DNA of 64,000 nucleotides from Thinopyrum elongatum (lineage: Eukaryota; Streptophyta; Magnoliopsida; Poales; Poaceae): the NCBI GenBank assembly GCA_011799875.1, contig CM022303.1, forward strand, positions 219,944,255 through 220,008,254, given 5' to 3'. Of this stretch, positions 11,601 to 24,160 are shown in pieces. Each line of letters starts with the position of its first letter. Positions within the stretch are counted from its first letter, which is position 1. A program made the position numbers and the translations under genes. Below the pieces are notes generated by a model. The model ran no database searches and had not been told where the DNA came from. It worked only from the letters and a program-made list of their open reading frames with translations.

Positions 11601-12910
11601 CGGGGCGATGGGGTCACATCGATCGTGAGTCTCTGCTCGTTACCACACTACCAACACACTACGATTTGGATATTTGATCTGAGTGGGCCTATGGCCCGAT
11701 AGCACTAACCATCACGCGGGAAAAGTTATGGGCACTCCACATCGTGGCATCAGCCAAAAGTTTTGTCAGACATCCAGTTCAGCATTGTGGCACGGTCGGA
11801 TCGTACCGACCATCCGAGGCGGTGCTGGTATCCACCCTGCACACAACGACCCGGAGTGCACAGGGCGAAGGCCCAAGACCCCTGAGCGCTTAGGTTGTAG
11901 ACCGGCGGGGACCTCTCTGCTGAGCTCTAGGTAGGGCTGCGGTGTGTCATTTGGCCGAGGCCGGGCATGACCCGGAAAAGTGTGTCCAGCCGGAGTTAAG
12001 CGAGCGTGGTGGGTAAGTTGGTGCACCCCTGCAGGGAAGAACTAATCTATGCATAGCCGGATCCTCGGTAACGGACACTCGGAGTTGTATCCCGATCGAT
12101 ACAACTAGAACATATTGCTGAGATGAGATATGGATATTATGGCTCTGGGATTACTTTCTCGCAGGGAGTCGAGAAAGGATCTCAGGACGAGGTTGATGAC
12201 TGTATGGCTCTGGGATTGCTTCTCGCAGGGAGTCGAGAAAGGATCTCTGGGTGAGGATGAGACTTAATGATACTACTATTTTATGTTGTACTAATCTACA
12301 CTCTTCTAATGCTGCAAGACCGCTGAAGATGCTAGTCTTTGATAGGACTAGGACTTCCCTCTATTCTAGCATTTCTGCAGCCCAGTCCACATATACAGCC
12401 TGTCTTTGATAATGTTGCATATGTAGTGTAGATCCTCGCTTGCTGAGTACTTCGGATGAGTACTCACGATTGCTTTGCTTTCTTTTTCTCCCCATATCCT
12501 TTTGGTGCAACCAGATGATGGAGCCCATGAGACAGCTGCCCCCGCTGATGATCGCTACTACTACCCCGAGGGTGGATACTACTACGATCTTGCCGACGAC
12601 CAGGAGTAGGATCGGATGGTCCCAGGCAGGAGGCCTGCGCCTTTCGATCGTAGTGTTTTCTTTTGCCCTGCCTTTTAAGGGCCTTTCTGTGTTTTCTTTT
12701 ATATCTGTACTCAGATATCTGATGCTTCTGCTGACGCTTGTACGCAAGCTTATGTATTCGAGCCCTCGAGGCCCCTGGCTTGTAATATAAAGCTTGTATG
12801 ACTTTATTTATGTTTTAGAGTTGTGTTGCGATATCTTCCCGTGAGTCCTTAGGCTTGATCATGTGCATTTGCGTGTATGATTAGTGCACGATTGAGCCGG
12901 GGGCGTCACA
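8653..12910 (+). repeat. 5' LTR of chromovirus, 4.26 kb
   Basis: Begins TGTAACACCCCC and ends GGGGGCGTCACA. An A/T-rich first 450 bp is followed by a GC-rich block (about 9110-10150). A TATAAAAAGGG lies at about 9096-9106. Four spaced copies of a CGAGGGTGAT motif lie between about 11145 and 11350. A nearly exact tandem pair of about 58 bp occurs at about 12138-12250. Apparent long ORFs on both strands of the GC-rich block are by-products of base composition; I see no gene in the LTR. Confidence 0.95.
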
Positions 12911-12913
12911 AGT

Positions 12914-12926
12914 TGGTATCAGAGCC
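12914..12926 (+). other. primer binding site, initiator tRNA-Met type
   Basis: TGGTATCAGAGCC lies three bases after the 5' LTR. This matches the usual plant retrotransposon site complementary to the 3' end of initiator methionine tRNA, which primes minus-strand synthesis. Confidence 0.85.
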
Positions 12927-13524
12927 GACTGCCTCTAGGGATCCCCCTTTCCAACTCCTTGGCCGAAGTTGAGTCTAGAGTTCGAAAACTATTTTACTAA
13001 CATGGCTATGTGGCTTACGGGCCCACGTCGCCAACTGGGTGGTATTAGGATCTTTTATTCCTCGTCTATACTCTGGGCTCTGATCTCTCTTCCTTTCGGG
13101 TTAAAATTTTACTAACTCCAACATTAGGTTCTCGTGATCACATCCACCCGGTGTTCTGAAATTTCCCCCTTCCTTCAAGATTGCGGGACAGGTTCTGCTT
13201 GCAGGATCCTTTTATCGAGGGCACCCTGTGTTGTCACTTGCAGATTCCTCACCCCAGCAGTTTTCTCCGACATGATGTAGCCTTTGTTATGTCACGTTGT
13301 TGTAATTCTCACCGCGTGCCTGCGCGCCGCCTAGTTTGTCTAGTTGCGAGCGATCCCGAGCTCGTACTATCCATTTGAATCTTACTCTATGCATGGATTG
13401 GTATGTCTTTGACGACTAATATTATATATCTAATGCCTTTCCTGTTCATTTCCCGTGTTACATCATGAATAACTCCATACACATGCAATTTTTCTTGCTA
13501 AACTGCCCCTGTTGATTTGGCAGG
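12927..13524 (+). other. untranslated leader of chromovirus
   Basis: About 600 bp between the primer binding site and the gag ATG. No ORF with family features. It would hold the packaging signal of the genomic RNA. Confidence 0.6.
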
Positions 13525-14351
13525 ATGGCTGACGATCCCCCACCTCCACCTTATATTGCCGCAATGATGCAGCAGTTTGAACTCAACCGTCAGCAGTTTG
13601 AACTCAACCGTTAGTTTATGACCGGAGTAATGGCTCAATTCCCAACTCAGAATGCTCAGCAACAGTCTGCTCCAAGAACTCTGCCAGAATTCGTGCGCCT
13701 CAATCCGTCCACTTTTCGCAGCTCGACTAATCCAATGGATGCTGATGACTGGCTCTGCGACATTGCCTTTCAGATGAAGTCGGCTAATGTTACCCCTGAC
13801 AATTACGTCACCTTTGCGACGTATCACCTGAGGGGTTCAGCTGCTCAATGGTGGGAAAGCCACAAGGGTATGTTGCCTGCAGAGACTGAAACCACTTGGC
13901 AGGAATTTCAGTCTGCTTTTCGTGCACGGTACATTCCTCAAGGTCTGATGGACCAAAAGAAGCAGGAGTTCCGCAAACTCGCTCAGGGTAAAATGACTGT
14001 GGATGAATATCAGAGGAAATTTCTTGAATTGTCCCGCTATGCTGAAGATGACGTCTGCACTGACGCACGCAAGCAAGAGAAATTCCGTGAAGGACTGCGT
14101 ACTGATGTAAACCTTGCACTTGTTGTCCATGATTGCACAGACTTCGCAACGCTTGTCAGCCAATCTTTCCAAGTTGAAACTGCTCTGACTAAATGCCAAG
14201 AGTGCTCAAGCGCACTCGTGATGTTAGTTCGTCTTCGGGTCGACCTGTTCAGAAACGTGAAGTCTGGATTCCCCACAATGTTTACCACCGACCTGCTCCA
14301 ACACCAAGGCCGTCATATGTTGCACCTCATCTGCCTTCACCGCCGAGATAG
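13525..14351 (+). pseudogene. gag: gag of chromovirus, stops and a frameshift
   Basis: The ATG at 13525 opens an MADDPPPPPY start, followed by two copies of a QQFELNR segment. A TAG at 13612-13614 breaks the frame, which continues from 13618. The capsid region is recognisable by LRGSAAQWWES and by WQEFQSAFRARYIP, typical of the retrotransposon gag domain that forms the particle shell. A frameshift near 14205-14222 moves the downstream sequence into the pol frame, and a TAG at 14349-14351 follows. The CCHC zinc knuckle expected before the protease is missing; a short Arg/Cys-rich remnant ([13 protein letters not shown]) is all that lies in its place. Gag and pol were probably one reading frame in the ancestor. 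Confidence 0.85.
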
Positions 14352-17300
14352 CTAATGGTTCATGATGGACCGCCTAATGCTATGGCTTCTCCTCAGGTTA
14401 CACCACGTCCTCCTATTGGTCGTAAGAAGAGTTGTCGAAACCGCCGATGCAGAAACCGTAATATCATACCGTCTGCTATTGTACTTGGCCATGCCAATCA
14501 CGTCAATGTTGAAAAGGCTCAGAAGGAACCGACTATCGTGCTGGGAACACTCTCTGTGAATTCAGTACCAGCCTCTGTTCTCTTTGATTCAGGAGCATCG
14601 CATGCTTTTGTGTCCCAACAATTTGCTCAGTCACATGAGTTATACATGGAGGAATTACCCACTCCTCTAATGGTTCAGTCCCCGAGATCCAAGTGGCAAA
14701 CCACAATGCTAAGCCCTCACAACCACATCGAGAGTGGAGGTCTACTATTTCCGGTTTCTCTCATTGTACTTGGACCTTCCGACATAGACATCATTCTCGG
14801 TTTGGACTGGTTTACAGCCCATAATGCTTTGCTTGAATGTGCTACTAAGACAGTCCAGCTCACTCACCCTTCTGGCCAGACAGTCAAATACTCAGCTCAA
14901 ACAGTTCAGAATGCTGAGAATCAGATATATGTTCTGAATGCATTGAATGCTTCACCTCTTGAAGCCATCGAGAACATTCCAGTTGTTCATGATTTCCAAG
15001 ATGTATTTCCAGAAGAACTTCCAGGAATACCCCCTGTTAGAGCTACCGAGTTTGTCATTAACTTGAAACCAGGCACAACTCCTATTGCGAAGCGTCCTTA
15101 TAAGATGCTTCCGCACCACCTTCTCGATCTTAAGGAAGAAATCGACAAGTCACTTAAGAAAGGTTTCATCCGCCCCAGTTCCTCTGCCTGGGGAGCACCT
15201 TCCCTCTTTGTTAAGAAGAAGGATGGTACGAATCGGTTGGTTCAAGATTATCGACCAATCAACCAAGCGACAATACAGAACAAGTATCCGCTTCCCAGAA
15301 TCAACGATCTGTATGATCAACTTGCTGGTTCCTCAGTATTCTCTAAGCTTGATTTGAGATTGGGATACCACCAGATCCGAGTTCGCGAAGAGGATATTCC
15401 GAAGACTGCCTTTGTTACTCGATATGGCTCTGATGAGTACACCGTCAAGTCTTTTGGCTTGACTAATGCTCCAGCTACCTTCTCCCGTTTAATGAATTAC
15501 ATCTTCATGGATTATCTCGACAAATTCGTCATGGTATATCTGGATGATATTCTGGTTTATTCGAAGAATGAATAAGAACATGCTGAACACCTCCGTCTTG
15601 TACTAGAAAGGCTCCGAGAACACCAGTTGTATGCCAAATACTCCAAATGTGAATTTTGGCTTTCTGAAGTAACCTACCTTGGTCATGTAATTTCCAAGGA
15701 TGGAATTGCCGTTAACCCAAAACGGGTTCAGGCTATTCTTGACTGGTCTCCGCCAAAGAACGTCAAGCAAGTGAGAAGTTTTCTTGGCCTTGCAAGCTAT
15801 TGCCGTCGTTTTGTCGAGATTTTTTCAAAGATTGCTAAGCCTTTGACGGATCTGCTTCACAAGGGCGTTAAGTTTGAGTGGACAGACAAATGTCAAGAAA
15901 TTTTTCAAACACTCAAAGACAAGCTGACATCTGCCCCAGTACTTGCTCCACCAGATTCTCGCAAAGATTTTGTGATCTATTGTGATGCATCCCGTGAAGG
16001 ATTAGGCTGTGTCCTAATGCAAGAGCGTAAAGTGATTGCCTATGGCTCTCATCAGTTGTGCCCACATGAAGAGAATTATCCGGTACATGATCTAGAACTA
16101 GCTGCTATCATCTATGCACTGCAGTTGTGGCGACATTACCTTCTCGGTAATCGTTGCAAGATATACACAGATCATAAAAGTCTGAAGTACTTGTTCACTC
16201 AGCCATCTCTAAACCTCCGTCAGCAAAGATGGATGGAGGCCATTACGGACTATGATTTGGGTATTTCTTATACCCCTGGCAAGGCTAACGTGATGGCTGA
16301 TGCCTTAAGCAGCATGTCCTATTGCGACAACCTCATGGTTAGGCTAGCTCAACCTCGTCTTTTTGAAGAACTGCGCAAGCTGAATCTGCGTATTGTTCCA
16401 CATGGTTCTCTTAATAACCTTGTGATACAACCAGATCTTAAGAAAGCTGTTAAGAATGCGCAAGCTAAAGATGCTAAAATTGATCTGATGAAGAAAGACC
16501 TTCACCTAGAAAAGTACAGGGATTTCTCGCTGTCTGAAGATGGAACCTTGTATTTCAGAGACCGCATTGTGGTACCTCGCTTCGAGCTTATGACTGACAA
16601 GGTCATGAAGGAGGCACATGATACCCCGCTGTCTATTCATCCGGGTAGCACCAAGATGTATCGTGATCTCCGTCAAAGGTACTGGTGGTCTATAATGAAG
16701 CAGGACATTGCTCGATATGTTGCTGAATGTGATGTGTGTCGTCGCGTTAAAGCAGAACATCAGAAGCCTGCTGGAATTCTGCAACCGCTTCCTATTCCTC
16801 TATGGAAATGGGATAAGGTTCAGATGGATTTCATTACTGGCCTTCCCAAGTCACAGAAGGGTCACGATGCTATTCTTGTCGTCTTCGACCAACTTTCAAA
16901 AGTTGCACAGTTTCTGCCTGTCAAAGAGACAATCACTACTAGTCAGTTAGCAGAGTTGTATATCTCCAGAATTGTTTCACTCCACGGCATTCCGAAGGAG
17001 ATTAGTTCAGACCGTGGCGGTCTTTTCACCTCAAAGTTCTGGGAAAGTTTCCAAGAATCTATGGGAACTCATATTACTTGGAGTTCAGCTTATCATCCCC
17101 AATCCCAAGGCCAAGTCGACCGAGTCAATCAAGTGCTTGAAGACATGCTTCGGGCTTGTGTTATTTCTTTCGGCAAGAAGTGGGAAGAATCTCTCCCGTA
17201 TGCCAAGTTCTCTTATAACAACAGCTATCAAGCCAGTTTGAAAATGGCCCCCTTCGAAGTACTATATGGACGTAAGTGTCGAACCCCTCTGAATTGGTCA

Positions 17301-17876
17301 GAAACTGGGGAACGACCGCTCATGGGTCCGGATATTATTCAACACGCCAAAGAACAAGTTCGTGTCGTCCGTGAAAACCTCAAGGCGGCTCAGGACCGCC
17401 AGAAGAGCAACTGTGATCGCAAACAATGGGGTTTGACTTATCAACCTGGTGATCAAGCTTATTTGTGAGTCACTCCTATGAAGGGCACTCACCGCTTCGG
17501 AATTAAGGGCAAGCTAGCTCCATGCTACATTGGTCCCTTTCGCATGGTTGCCAGGCGTGGTCAAGTGGCATATATATTGGAGTTGCCACCGCAATTCTCT
17601 CAAATCCACGACGTATTCCATGTGTCGCAACTTCGTAAATGATTCAAAGAATCTCCGCACCGCGCAGTGGATCACGAGATGCTCGAATTGCAAGATGATC
17701 TTTCTTATAAGGAGCATCCGATCCGCATTCTCAATGAAGCTGAACGTCGGACTCGTCAGAAGACGACCAAGTTCCTGAAAGTGCATTGGTCAAATCATAC
17801 TGAAGATGAAGCCACTTGGGAACGCGAGGATCATCTTCGCAAGGAATACCCCCACCTCTTTTCTTCTACCTCCTGA
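14352..17876 (+). pseudogene. pol: pol of chromovirus: protease, RT, RNase H, integrase, chromodomain
   Basis: One frame holds all domains, broken by TAA 15573-15575, TGA 17466-17468 and TGA 17640-17642. Protease: [11 protein letters not shown] near 14585 and IILGLDWF near 14790. Reverse transcriptase: [21 protein letters not shown] and the catalytic YLDD at 15537-15548. RNase [17 protein letters not shown] and [11 protein letters not shown]. Integrase: a His/Cys zinc region near 16630-16745, then catalytic Asp in MDFITGLPK and SDRGGLFTS. The third catalytic residue, normally Glu before Arg in this motif, reads Asp (GQVDRVNQ). The chromodomain is at about 17725-17860 (FLKVHWSNHTEDEATWE). Residue changes in RT and integrase support long decay. 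Confidence 0.92.
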
Positions 17877-17900
17877 ATTCTCGGGACGAGAATTTCTTTT

Positions 17901-17913
17901 AGAGGAGGAGAAT
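17901..17913 (+). other. polypurine tract of chromovirus
   Basis: AGAGGAGGAGAAT directly before the 3' LTR: a purine run that would prime plus-strand DNA synthesis. Confidence 0.85.
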
Positions 17914-20900
17914 TGTAACACCCCCAGTGGTTAGCCACAGTAATCCCCTTTTGATAATGCCATGTCATCATGATCAACAGTGCTTAAATATCATTTGAAT
18001 CATATCTCTTTTCAAATTCAAATTCAAATGGAGATTCAAACTGAAAGTGCAAATAAAAGTTGTTCAGATTTGATAACTAAAATGTTCATAATATTTTAAA
18101 TATTCCAGAGACAATTCTAAAATTATAACCAATATTCACTAAATTAATTAAGTGACTCTAACAGCAACAAAACAACAGTATTTAATCCTTTTTCAATTAA
18201 ATAAAATCCAAATAAAGAGATATGGACATCAAACCATTTTCTAGCAGTGACTAATTCTACACTGTTAATATTTGGACCAGTCACATATTTTACAAAAGCC
18301 ATTTGCAATATGAACAACAGACAAAACAGAAACAGAAATAGAAAGCAAAAAAGAAAATAGAAAAAGGGAAAAGAGGCCCACTGTGCCTAGGCCTAAGGTC
18401 AACAGTGGCCGGCCCAGCCCGCGCATCGCCTTCCCTCACCCCCCCCCCCGTACTGCTCGTCCCCGCACCGCTGTCGAACACAGCGCGTGCACGCGCGCGC
18501 ACAGCCAGGCCCCCCCCTCTCCCCCGCACGACAGCGCGCGCCCGCGCCAGTGGAGGATAAGGGGCAGCCCCCCTCACACCTGGCCTCTCCCTCTCGCTCT
18601 TCCCCTCTCTGCTTCGCTTGTTCCTCCTCGCCCGAGCACCACCGTCGCCGCCACTCGCCATCATCGCGGCCACCGGCCCTCCCTCGATGAACCGGAGTGC
18701 CCAGGACCTCCGTCGTGCTCCGCTCCATCGGCTACCACAGCGGCTCGAGCCCGGGGAGCCCCCACAGCGAGCGCCTCGACCTCTTCTTCCCCGGCGGCGT
18801 CCGCCACTGCCGCAGTCGATTTGATCATCTCCGACCACCACCGGCTTCCCCGAGCCTTCCCGTTAATGCTGTGAGCGCTGCCTCGCAACCCCTCTCTCTC
18901 TCTCTGTCGTCTCATGTCGTCGTTTTAGCCGTGGTCGACCTTGCATGCTCTAGCCGCCGCCACCACACCTCGTGCCACTGCTGTAGTGCCGCTCTGGCTC
19001 AACCAAGCGCGCCACCGAGTCTGTGCCATCGCGAAGCCGCCGCCTAGTCACTTTGATAGATCGCTGGAGCCCCGCCTCGACGTTTCCATGCACCACCGAA
19101 CTCCGGCCGCCGCCACGAGCTTCGTTCCGGCGAACTCTGGCCACCCCAGCTCGTGAGATTGCCACAGGTCGACTCGGTTCGATCCTAGCTTTCGAATGAG
19201 CCGCTCCCCGCGCTAAATGAGCCCCTGTGGGCGATTTCCGGCGAAGCTCCGGCCGTCCCCGCCGCGTCTCGCCTCACCGGCGGCCGGCGCTGACCGGGCG
19301 CCCACGTGGCACCGCGGTCCCCACCCCGTGCCACTGACCACGGGCCCCACTGGGGCCCTATGACCCAGTCAACGCTAACTGGGCGGCCCCTGTCTATGAC
19401 ATGTGGGCCCTGCCTGTCTAAAACGTTTTTTTATAAATAAACTGTTAATTAATTAATTAGTTAATTAACACACTAATTAGCCACTGACCGATGGGGCCCG
19501 CCCCCTAATAAATCTATAATTAGTTAAATAAAACCTAATTAAGCTACTGTGAGGCTGACCAGTGGGACCCACTGTCAGGTTGACTGGTCAGCTGACCAGT
19601 TGACTGCTGACGCAGTACTGATGTCATGCTGATGTCATTAATCATTTTTTGTCGAATTTAATTAAATCCAGAAATTAATAAAAATTTAGAAAATCATATC
19701 TTTTAATCCGTAATTCGGATGAAAATACTTTGTGCATGAAAGTTGCTCAGAACGACTAGACGAATCCGAATCGCGGTCCGTTCGTCCCTCACGCATCCCT
19801 AACTATCCGAACATGGAACCGTTCCCCTCCGGTCATTTGTCTGACGAATGTCCAGAACCGGGAAAACATTCCCGGATAGATTCCCCATTCCTCGGTGACG
19901 TGCAACCATACGTTAGGACACACCCGGCACTGCGTATTGTCATGTCATGCTCTTGTTTGCTTTATATTTACTGTTTCTTCCCCCTCTTCTCTCTCGGTAG
20001 ACCCCGACACCGACGTCGTTCCCGAGACCGACGCAGCTCCGGGGATCGACTATGCCTCTGATGACCTTGCCCTTGCCGCCGAGCAACCAGGCAAGCACCC
20101 CCCCTTGAGCATACCGATATCGCCTACTCTTTCTCTCTCATGCTTGCATTAGAATTGTTGCTGCTACTGTTTAACCTATTCTGATGCATAGCCTGTTTAT
20201 TGTGACCTGCATTTGAAACCATAACTGCTTATCCTAAACTGTCTAGTATAGGCTAGGTAGAGACCTATCAGTGACCCCACTTGTCCCGACTACCCCGCTG
20301 GATTATCAGAAGACCCGATCAACGGGATCGAAGATAGGCCCCGGCACCGCACATCACCCCCTTGGTTGTATGACACTGCATCATCACCACTGAGTGCCGA
20401 GGGTGATACCTCGTCATCACTTCTGATGATAACCTTGTAGGTTAGTTAATCGGTCGTGGTCATCGAGGGTGATTCCTCCTTCACCACTCCCGATAACGAC
20501 GCTGTCTTGCAACCCCTCAAGTGTGAACTTCGAGGGTGATTCCTCCTATGTTCACCTTGACAGTTACATCGAGTGGGTATCCATCGAGGGTGATACCACG
20601 GATAATCCCTTGATGTTTGGACACACGGATACTGTGAATTTACCCTGAATCATGCTACAGATGGGTCGGCCCCGAGGGGTACCCGTGAGACTGTTACTGC
20701 AGGACTGGAGGGACAGGCGGTACCACCCGGTTGAGGTGGACCTGAGTTCCCGACAGTCTTTTGGGAAGTCATGTTGACTTGGAGTTTAACTGTGAGATGA
20801 ATACGAGGCGCGGTCGGGCATTCTTAGCCCTTGCTGCAAGTCCTCGAGACGGGGCGACGGGGTCACATCGATCGTGAGTCTCTGCTCGTTACCGCACTAC

Positions 20901-22159
20901 AAACACACTACGATTTGGATATTTGATCTGAGTGGGCCTATGGCCCGATAGCACTAACCATCACGCGGGAAAAGTTATGGGCACTCCGCATCGTGGCATC
21001 AGCCGAAAGTTCTGCCAGACGTCCAGTTCAGCATTGTGGCATGGTCGGATCGTACCTACCATCCGAGGCGGTGCTGGTATCCACCCTGCACACAACGACC
21101 CGGAGTGCACAGGGTGAAGGCCCAAGACCCCTGAGCGCTTAGGTTGTAGACCGGCGGGGACCTCTCTACTGAGCTCTAGGTAGGGCTGCGATGTGTCGTT
21201 TGGCCGAGGCCGGGCATGACCCGGAAAAGTGTGTCCGGCCAGAGTTAAGCGAGCGTGGTGGGTAAGTTGGTGCACCCCTGCAGGGAAGAACTAATCTATG
21301 CATAGCCGGATCCTCGGTAACGGACACTCGGAGTTGTATCCCGATCGATACAACTAGAACATATTGCTGAGATGAGATATGGATATTATGGCTCTGGGAT
21401 TACTTTCTCGCAGGGAGTCGAGAAAGGATCTCAGGACGAGGTTGATGACTGTATGGCTCTGGGATTGCTTTCTCGCAGGGAGTCGAGAAAGGATCTCCGG
21501 GTGAGGATGAGACTTAATGATACTACTATTTTATGCTGTACTAATCTACACTCTTCTAATGCTGCAAGACCGCTGAAGATGCTAGTCTTCGATCGGACTA
21601 GGACTTCCCTCTATTCTGGCATTTTTGCAGCCCAGTCCACATATACAGCCTCTCTTTGATAATGTTGCATATGTAGTGTAGATCCTCACTTGCTGAGTAC
21701 TTTGGATGAGTACTCACGATTGCTTTGCTTTCTTTTTCTCCCCATATCCTTTTGGTGCAACCAGATGACGGAGCCCCTGAGACAGCTGCCCCCGCCGACG
21801 ATCACTACTATTACCCCGAGGGTGGATACTACTACGATCTTGCCGACGACGAGGAGTAGGATCGGAGGGTCCCAGGCACGAGGCCTGCGCCTTTCGATCG
21901 TAGTGTTTTCTTTTCCCCTCCTTTTCAGGGCCTTTCTGTGTTTTCTTTTATATCTGTACTCAGATATCTGATGCTTCCGCTGACGCTTGTACGCAAGCTT
22001 ATGTATTCGAGCCCTCGAGGCCCCTGGCTTGTAATATAAAGCTTGTATGACTTTATTTATGTTTTAGAGTTGTGTTGTGATATCTTCCCGTGAGTCCTTA
22101 AGCTTGATCGTGTGCATTTGCGTGTATGATTAGTGCACGATTGAGCCGGGGGCGTCACA
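17914..22159 (+). repeat. 3' LTR of chromovirus, 4.25 kb
   Basis: The same start and end as the 5' LTR, 12 bp shorter, with scattered substitutions and short indels throughout. The TATA-like site of the 5' LTR (TATAAAAAGGG) reads TAGAAAAAGGG here at about 18356-18367. The CGAGGGTGAT series (about 20398-20595) and the 58-bp tandem pair (about 21386-21497) are both retained. Confidence 0.95.
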
Positions 22160-22164
22160 TGGGG

Positions 22165-22583
22165 CGGGGAGGGAGGTGGGGCAGCGAGTTGCCTGGCTCG
22201 TTGGGGCACCCAGCCGGCTTTTACGCCGGAGAACTCATCTTCCTGCTCACCGGATGCTATGGAGACTGTGGAGAAAATGGTACAAGGAGGATATAGGGAG
22301 CGGCGGTGTGGTACGGTTCTTGCCAGGCGCCTGGCCTCGTTTAAATAACGGGCGGACGAGAGGAGCCAACCGGCGCTGTGTTCTAAAATGCCGGCCGGCT
22401 CGCGGAAGGACGTGTTGCCGACACACGCGCGGATTCAATGGAGGTAGGCGGGGCAATCTGAAGCCAGCTGAATGCGGCGAGGAGGCGTGTTCATCCTGGC
22501 GTGCAGCGAGTGGGGCCCTCTTGGCCGGTGCGCCGGTTCAGTGCCTGCGCTAGTGAGAGGTCACGTCCGTGTGAGAGCAATCA
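22165..22583 (-). promoter_or_regulatory. GC-rich promoter-like segment facing the small ORF at 8634
   Basis: Before the chromovirus inserted, this GC-rich stretch was joined to 8652. On minus it holds TATTTAAAC (about 22337-22345) and CTATATCC (about 22292-22299), either of which could be a TATA-like element about 150-200 bases upstream of the ATG at 8634 after joining. No protein-coding feature is convincing. The promoter role is inferred from composition and position only. Confidence 0.25.
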
Positions 22584-22711
22584 CTCCCTCCGGTCCTTTT
22601 TTGTTTGGGTATAAGAAAATCTCATTTTCCATTTACATTTTACAAGTAAAATTCATGGACAAACTTTGACCAAAAATACGATGGGGACTAGTAAACCAGG
22701 ACAGAGGTAGT
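22584..22711. mobile_element. Stowaway-like MITE
   Basis: About 128 bp with imperfect inverted ends, CTCCCTCCGGTCC at the left and GGACAGAGGTAG at the right. The left end matches the CTCCCTCCGTTCC start typical of grass Stowaway elements. The right flank is TA but the left is CA, so one side of the TA duplication has mutated. Confidence 0.55.
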
Positions 22712-23129
22712 AGTGATGAATTCTATTTTCGCTCCATACCAATCATTCTAAAAACTAGTATCACGCTCCATTGAAAATCCGAACTCTTACCCCGCTAAAA
22801 AAATGATATTTTAAACGTGGCAACTCGATCAGTGGCGACTGGCGAGCCACCGCCTCCAGGTCATTCACCTGTGGTCCCCGACCATCAACTCCTATGGATC
22901 AAATTATCACGCGTGCTGACTAGTCCTACAAAGGTGCGCTCCACCACATACCCGGTACCCGCGCATGCAGCAATCCTGCACCTATGGGTTTATTTGTTTA
23001 CCGTGCCTTACATAACTCTCATGTGTGCGAGACAGCGAGAGACCGACTGTGTGTGTGCGCCTCTTCTCTTCGTATATGTACTCCAGCGTTTGTCTGGTGT
23101 CCAAAAAATAATACAGTAATAACTAGCAA
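22712..23129. other. no gene seen
   Basis: Mixed-composition sequence with only short ORFs. I cannot assign any feature. Confidence 0.4.
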
Positions 23130-24160
23130 TGTGCCAATGCATTGCAACGCATCCAGAGTAGAGTAATACATATTCACCAATTTGATAGAAAGCAGTCTAG
23201 TTTTGATATACATATATCAGTTAAAATATCTTATGTTTCACTCAAAATATATTTCTTTGACTATTTTGATGAGATAAGGGAGGAATGTGGTTGGTTTCAA
23301 GATTCGAGAAGTGGGTTATTGTTGCAAAAAGCCCAATATGTGTGTGTGTGTGTGAGGGAGAGAGGAGGAGGACAGAGTGTGTGTGTGACAAAGACATGAA
23401 GAGTGTGTGTGCAAGAGGTATTACCATAAAATGAGGCGATAGTGTGCGTGTGCACGATCAAGAGTGCATGTCTCAAGAAGGGACAAAAAATCTACATAGA
23501 TACAAGGAGCAAAAGTGTGGTGGATGGATAAACCTATGTAGAGGCTGGTTGATCAATGTTTGTGAGAGAGATACGAGTCAGGTGTGCGAAAGCGAGAGTT
23601 TTGAGTGTGTGAGAGAGAGATGGTCGTCGGTAGGGGGATCCAAAGCGGGAGTTGTGTGTGGGTGAGTGAGTGAGAGAGAGGGGGGAGAGAGAGTTTGTCT
23701 AATTAGTAAACAAATTACTAATGTCAGTTTTGGAATGGAGATGAAGATGGAAAGGAGACCCCAACAAACGATGTGTGTGCGGGAGAGAATAATTTTAGTG
23801 GTAGGAGTCATATCTAGAAAGATATAGGGTGCGTGAGAGAACCCTGGAGAGAAAGGCAAAGTGAAAGACAAGCGAGTGTGTGTGTGTGTGGCAGTGAAAA
23901 AGAAAGCTTAGGTAGCTATAGTGATACCAGAGAACGATAGAGACGTGAGAGATAATGAAAACCGTGTAATCTATGAAGATAGAAAGAGTGTGACACTTCT
24001 CGAGGGAGACGACGAGAGACCGTGTTTGCAAAAAACGGAGAAGCATGTAGTGAGCGTGCGGGTGAGATGGAGAAAAGAGAGTGATAGCTACATGAAGGAG
24101 CACGTGAGAGAGACCTAGAGGGAGATCGGCGTGAAACGAGATTCAAATATTTAGTTGTGT
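23130..24160. repeat. unclassified repeat rich in GT and GA runs
   Basis: Starts with CTAGCAATGTGC and TGCATTGCAACGC, a style shared by many dispersed grass repeats. From about 23335 it is dominated on + by GTGTGTG and GAGAGAG runs. The ORFs on either strand (Ser/His/Leu-rich on minus) come from this simple-sequence bias. I do not recognise the repeat class and found no clear terminal repeats. Confidence 0.5.

Larger units (their letters stand above)
8653..22159 (+). mobile_element. full-length chromodomain gypsy retrotransposon (Tekay/Del type)
   Basis: A 13,507-bp element flanked by a perfect 5-bp target duplication, TGGGG at 8648-8652 and 22160-22164. Order: 4258-bp LTR, primer binding site, gag, protease, reverse transcriptase, RNase H, integrase, chromodomain, polypurine tract, 4246-bp LTR. 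A C-terminal chromodomain and very long LTRs point to the Tekay/Del chromovirus lineage; its size is near that of barley BAGY-1, but I cannot confirm that family. All structural signals for transposition are present, yet gag-pol carries five stops and one frameshift, so this copy is dead. The chromodomain would steer integration to methylated heterochromatin. Confidence 0.95.
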
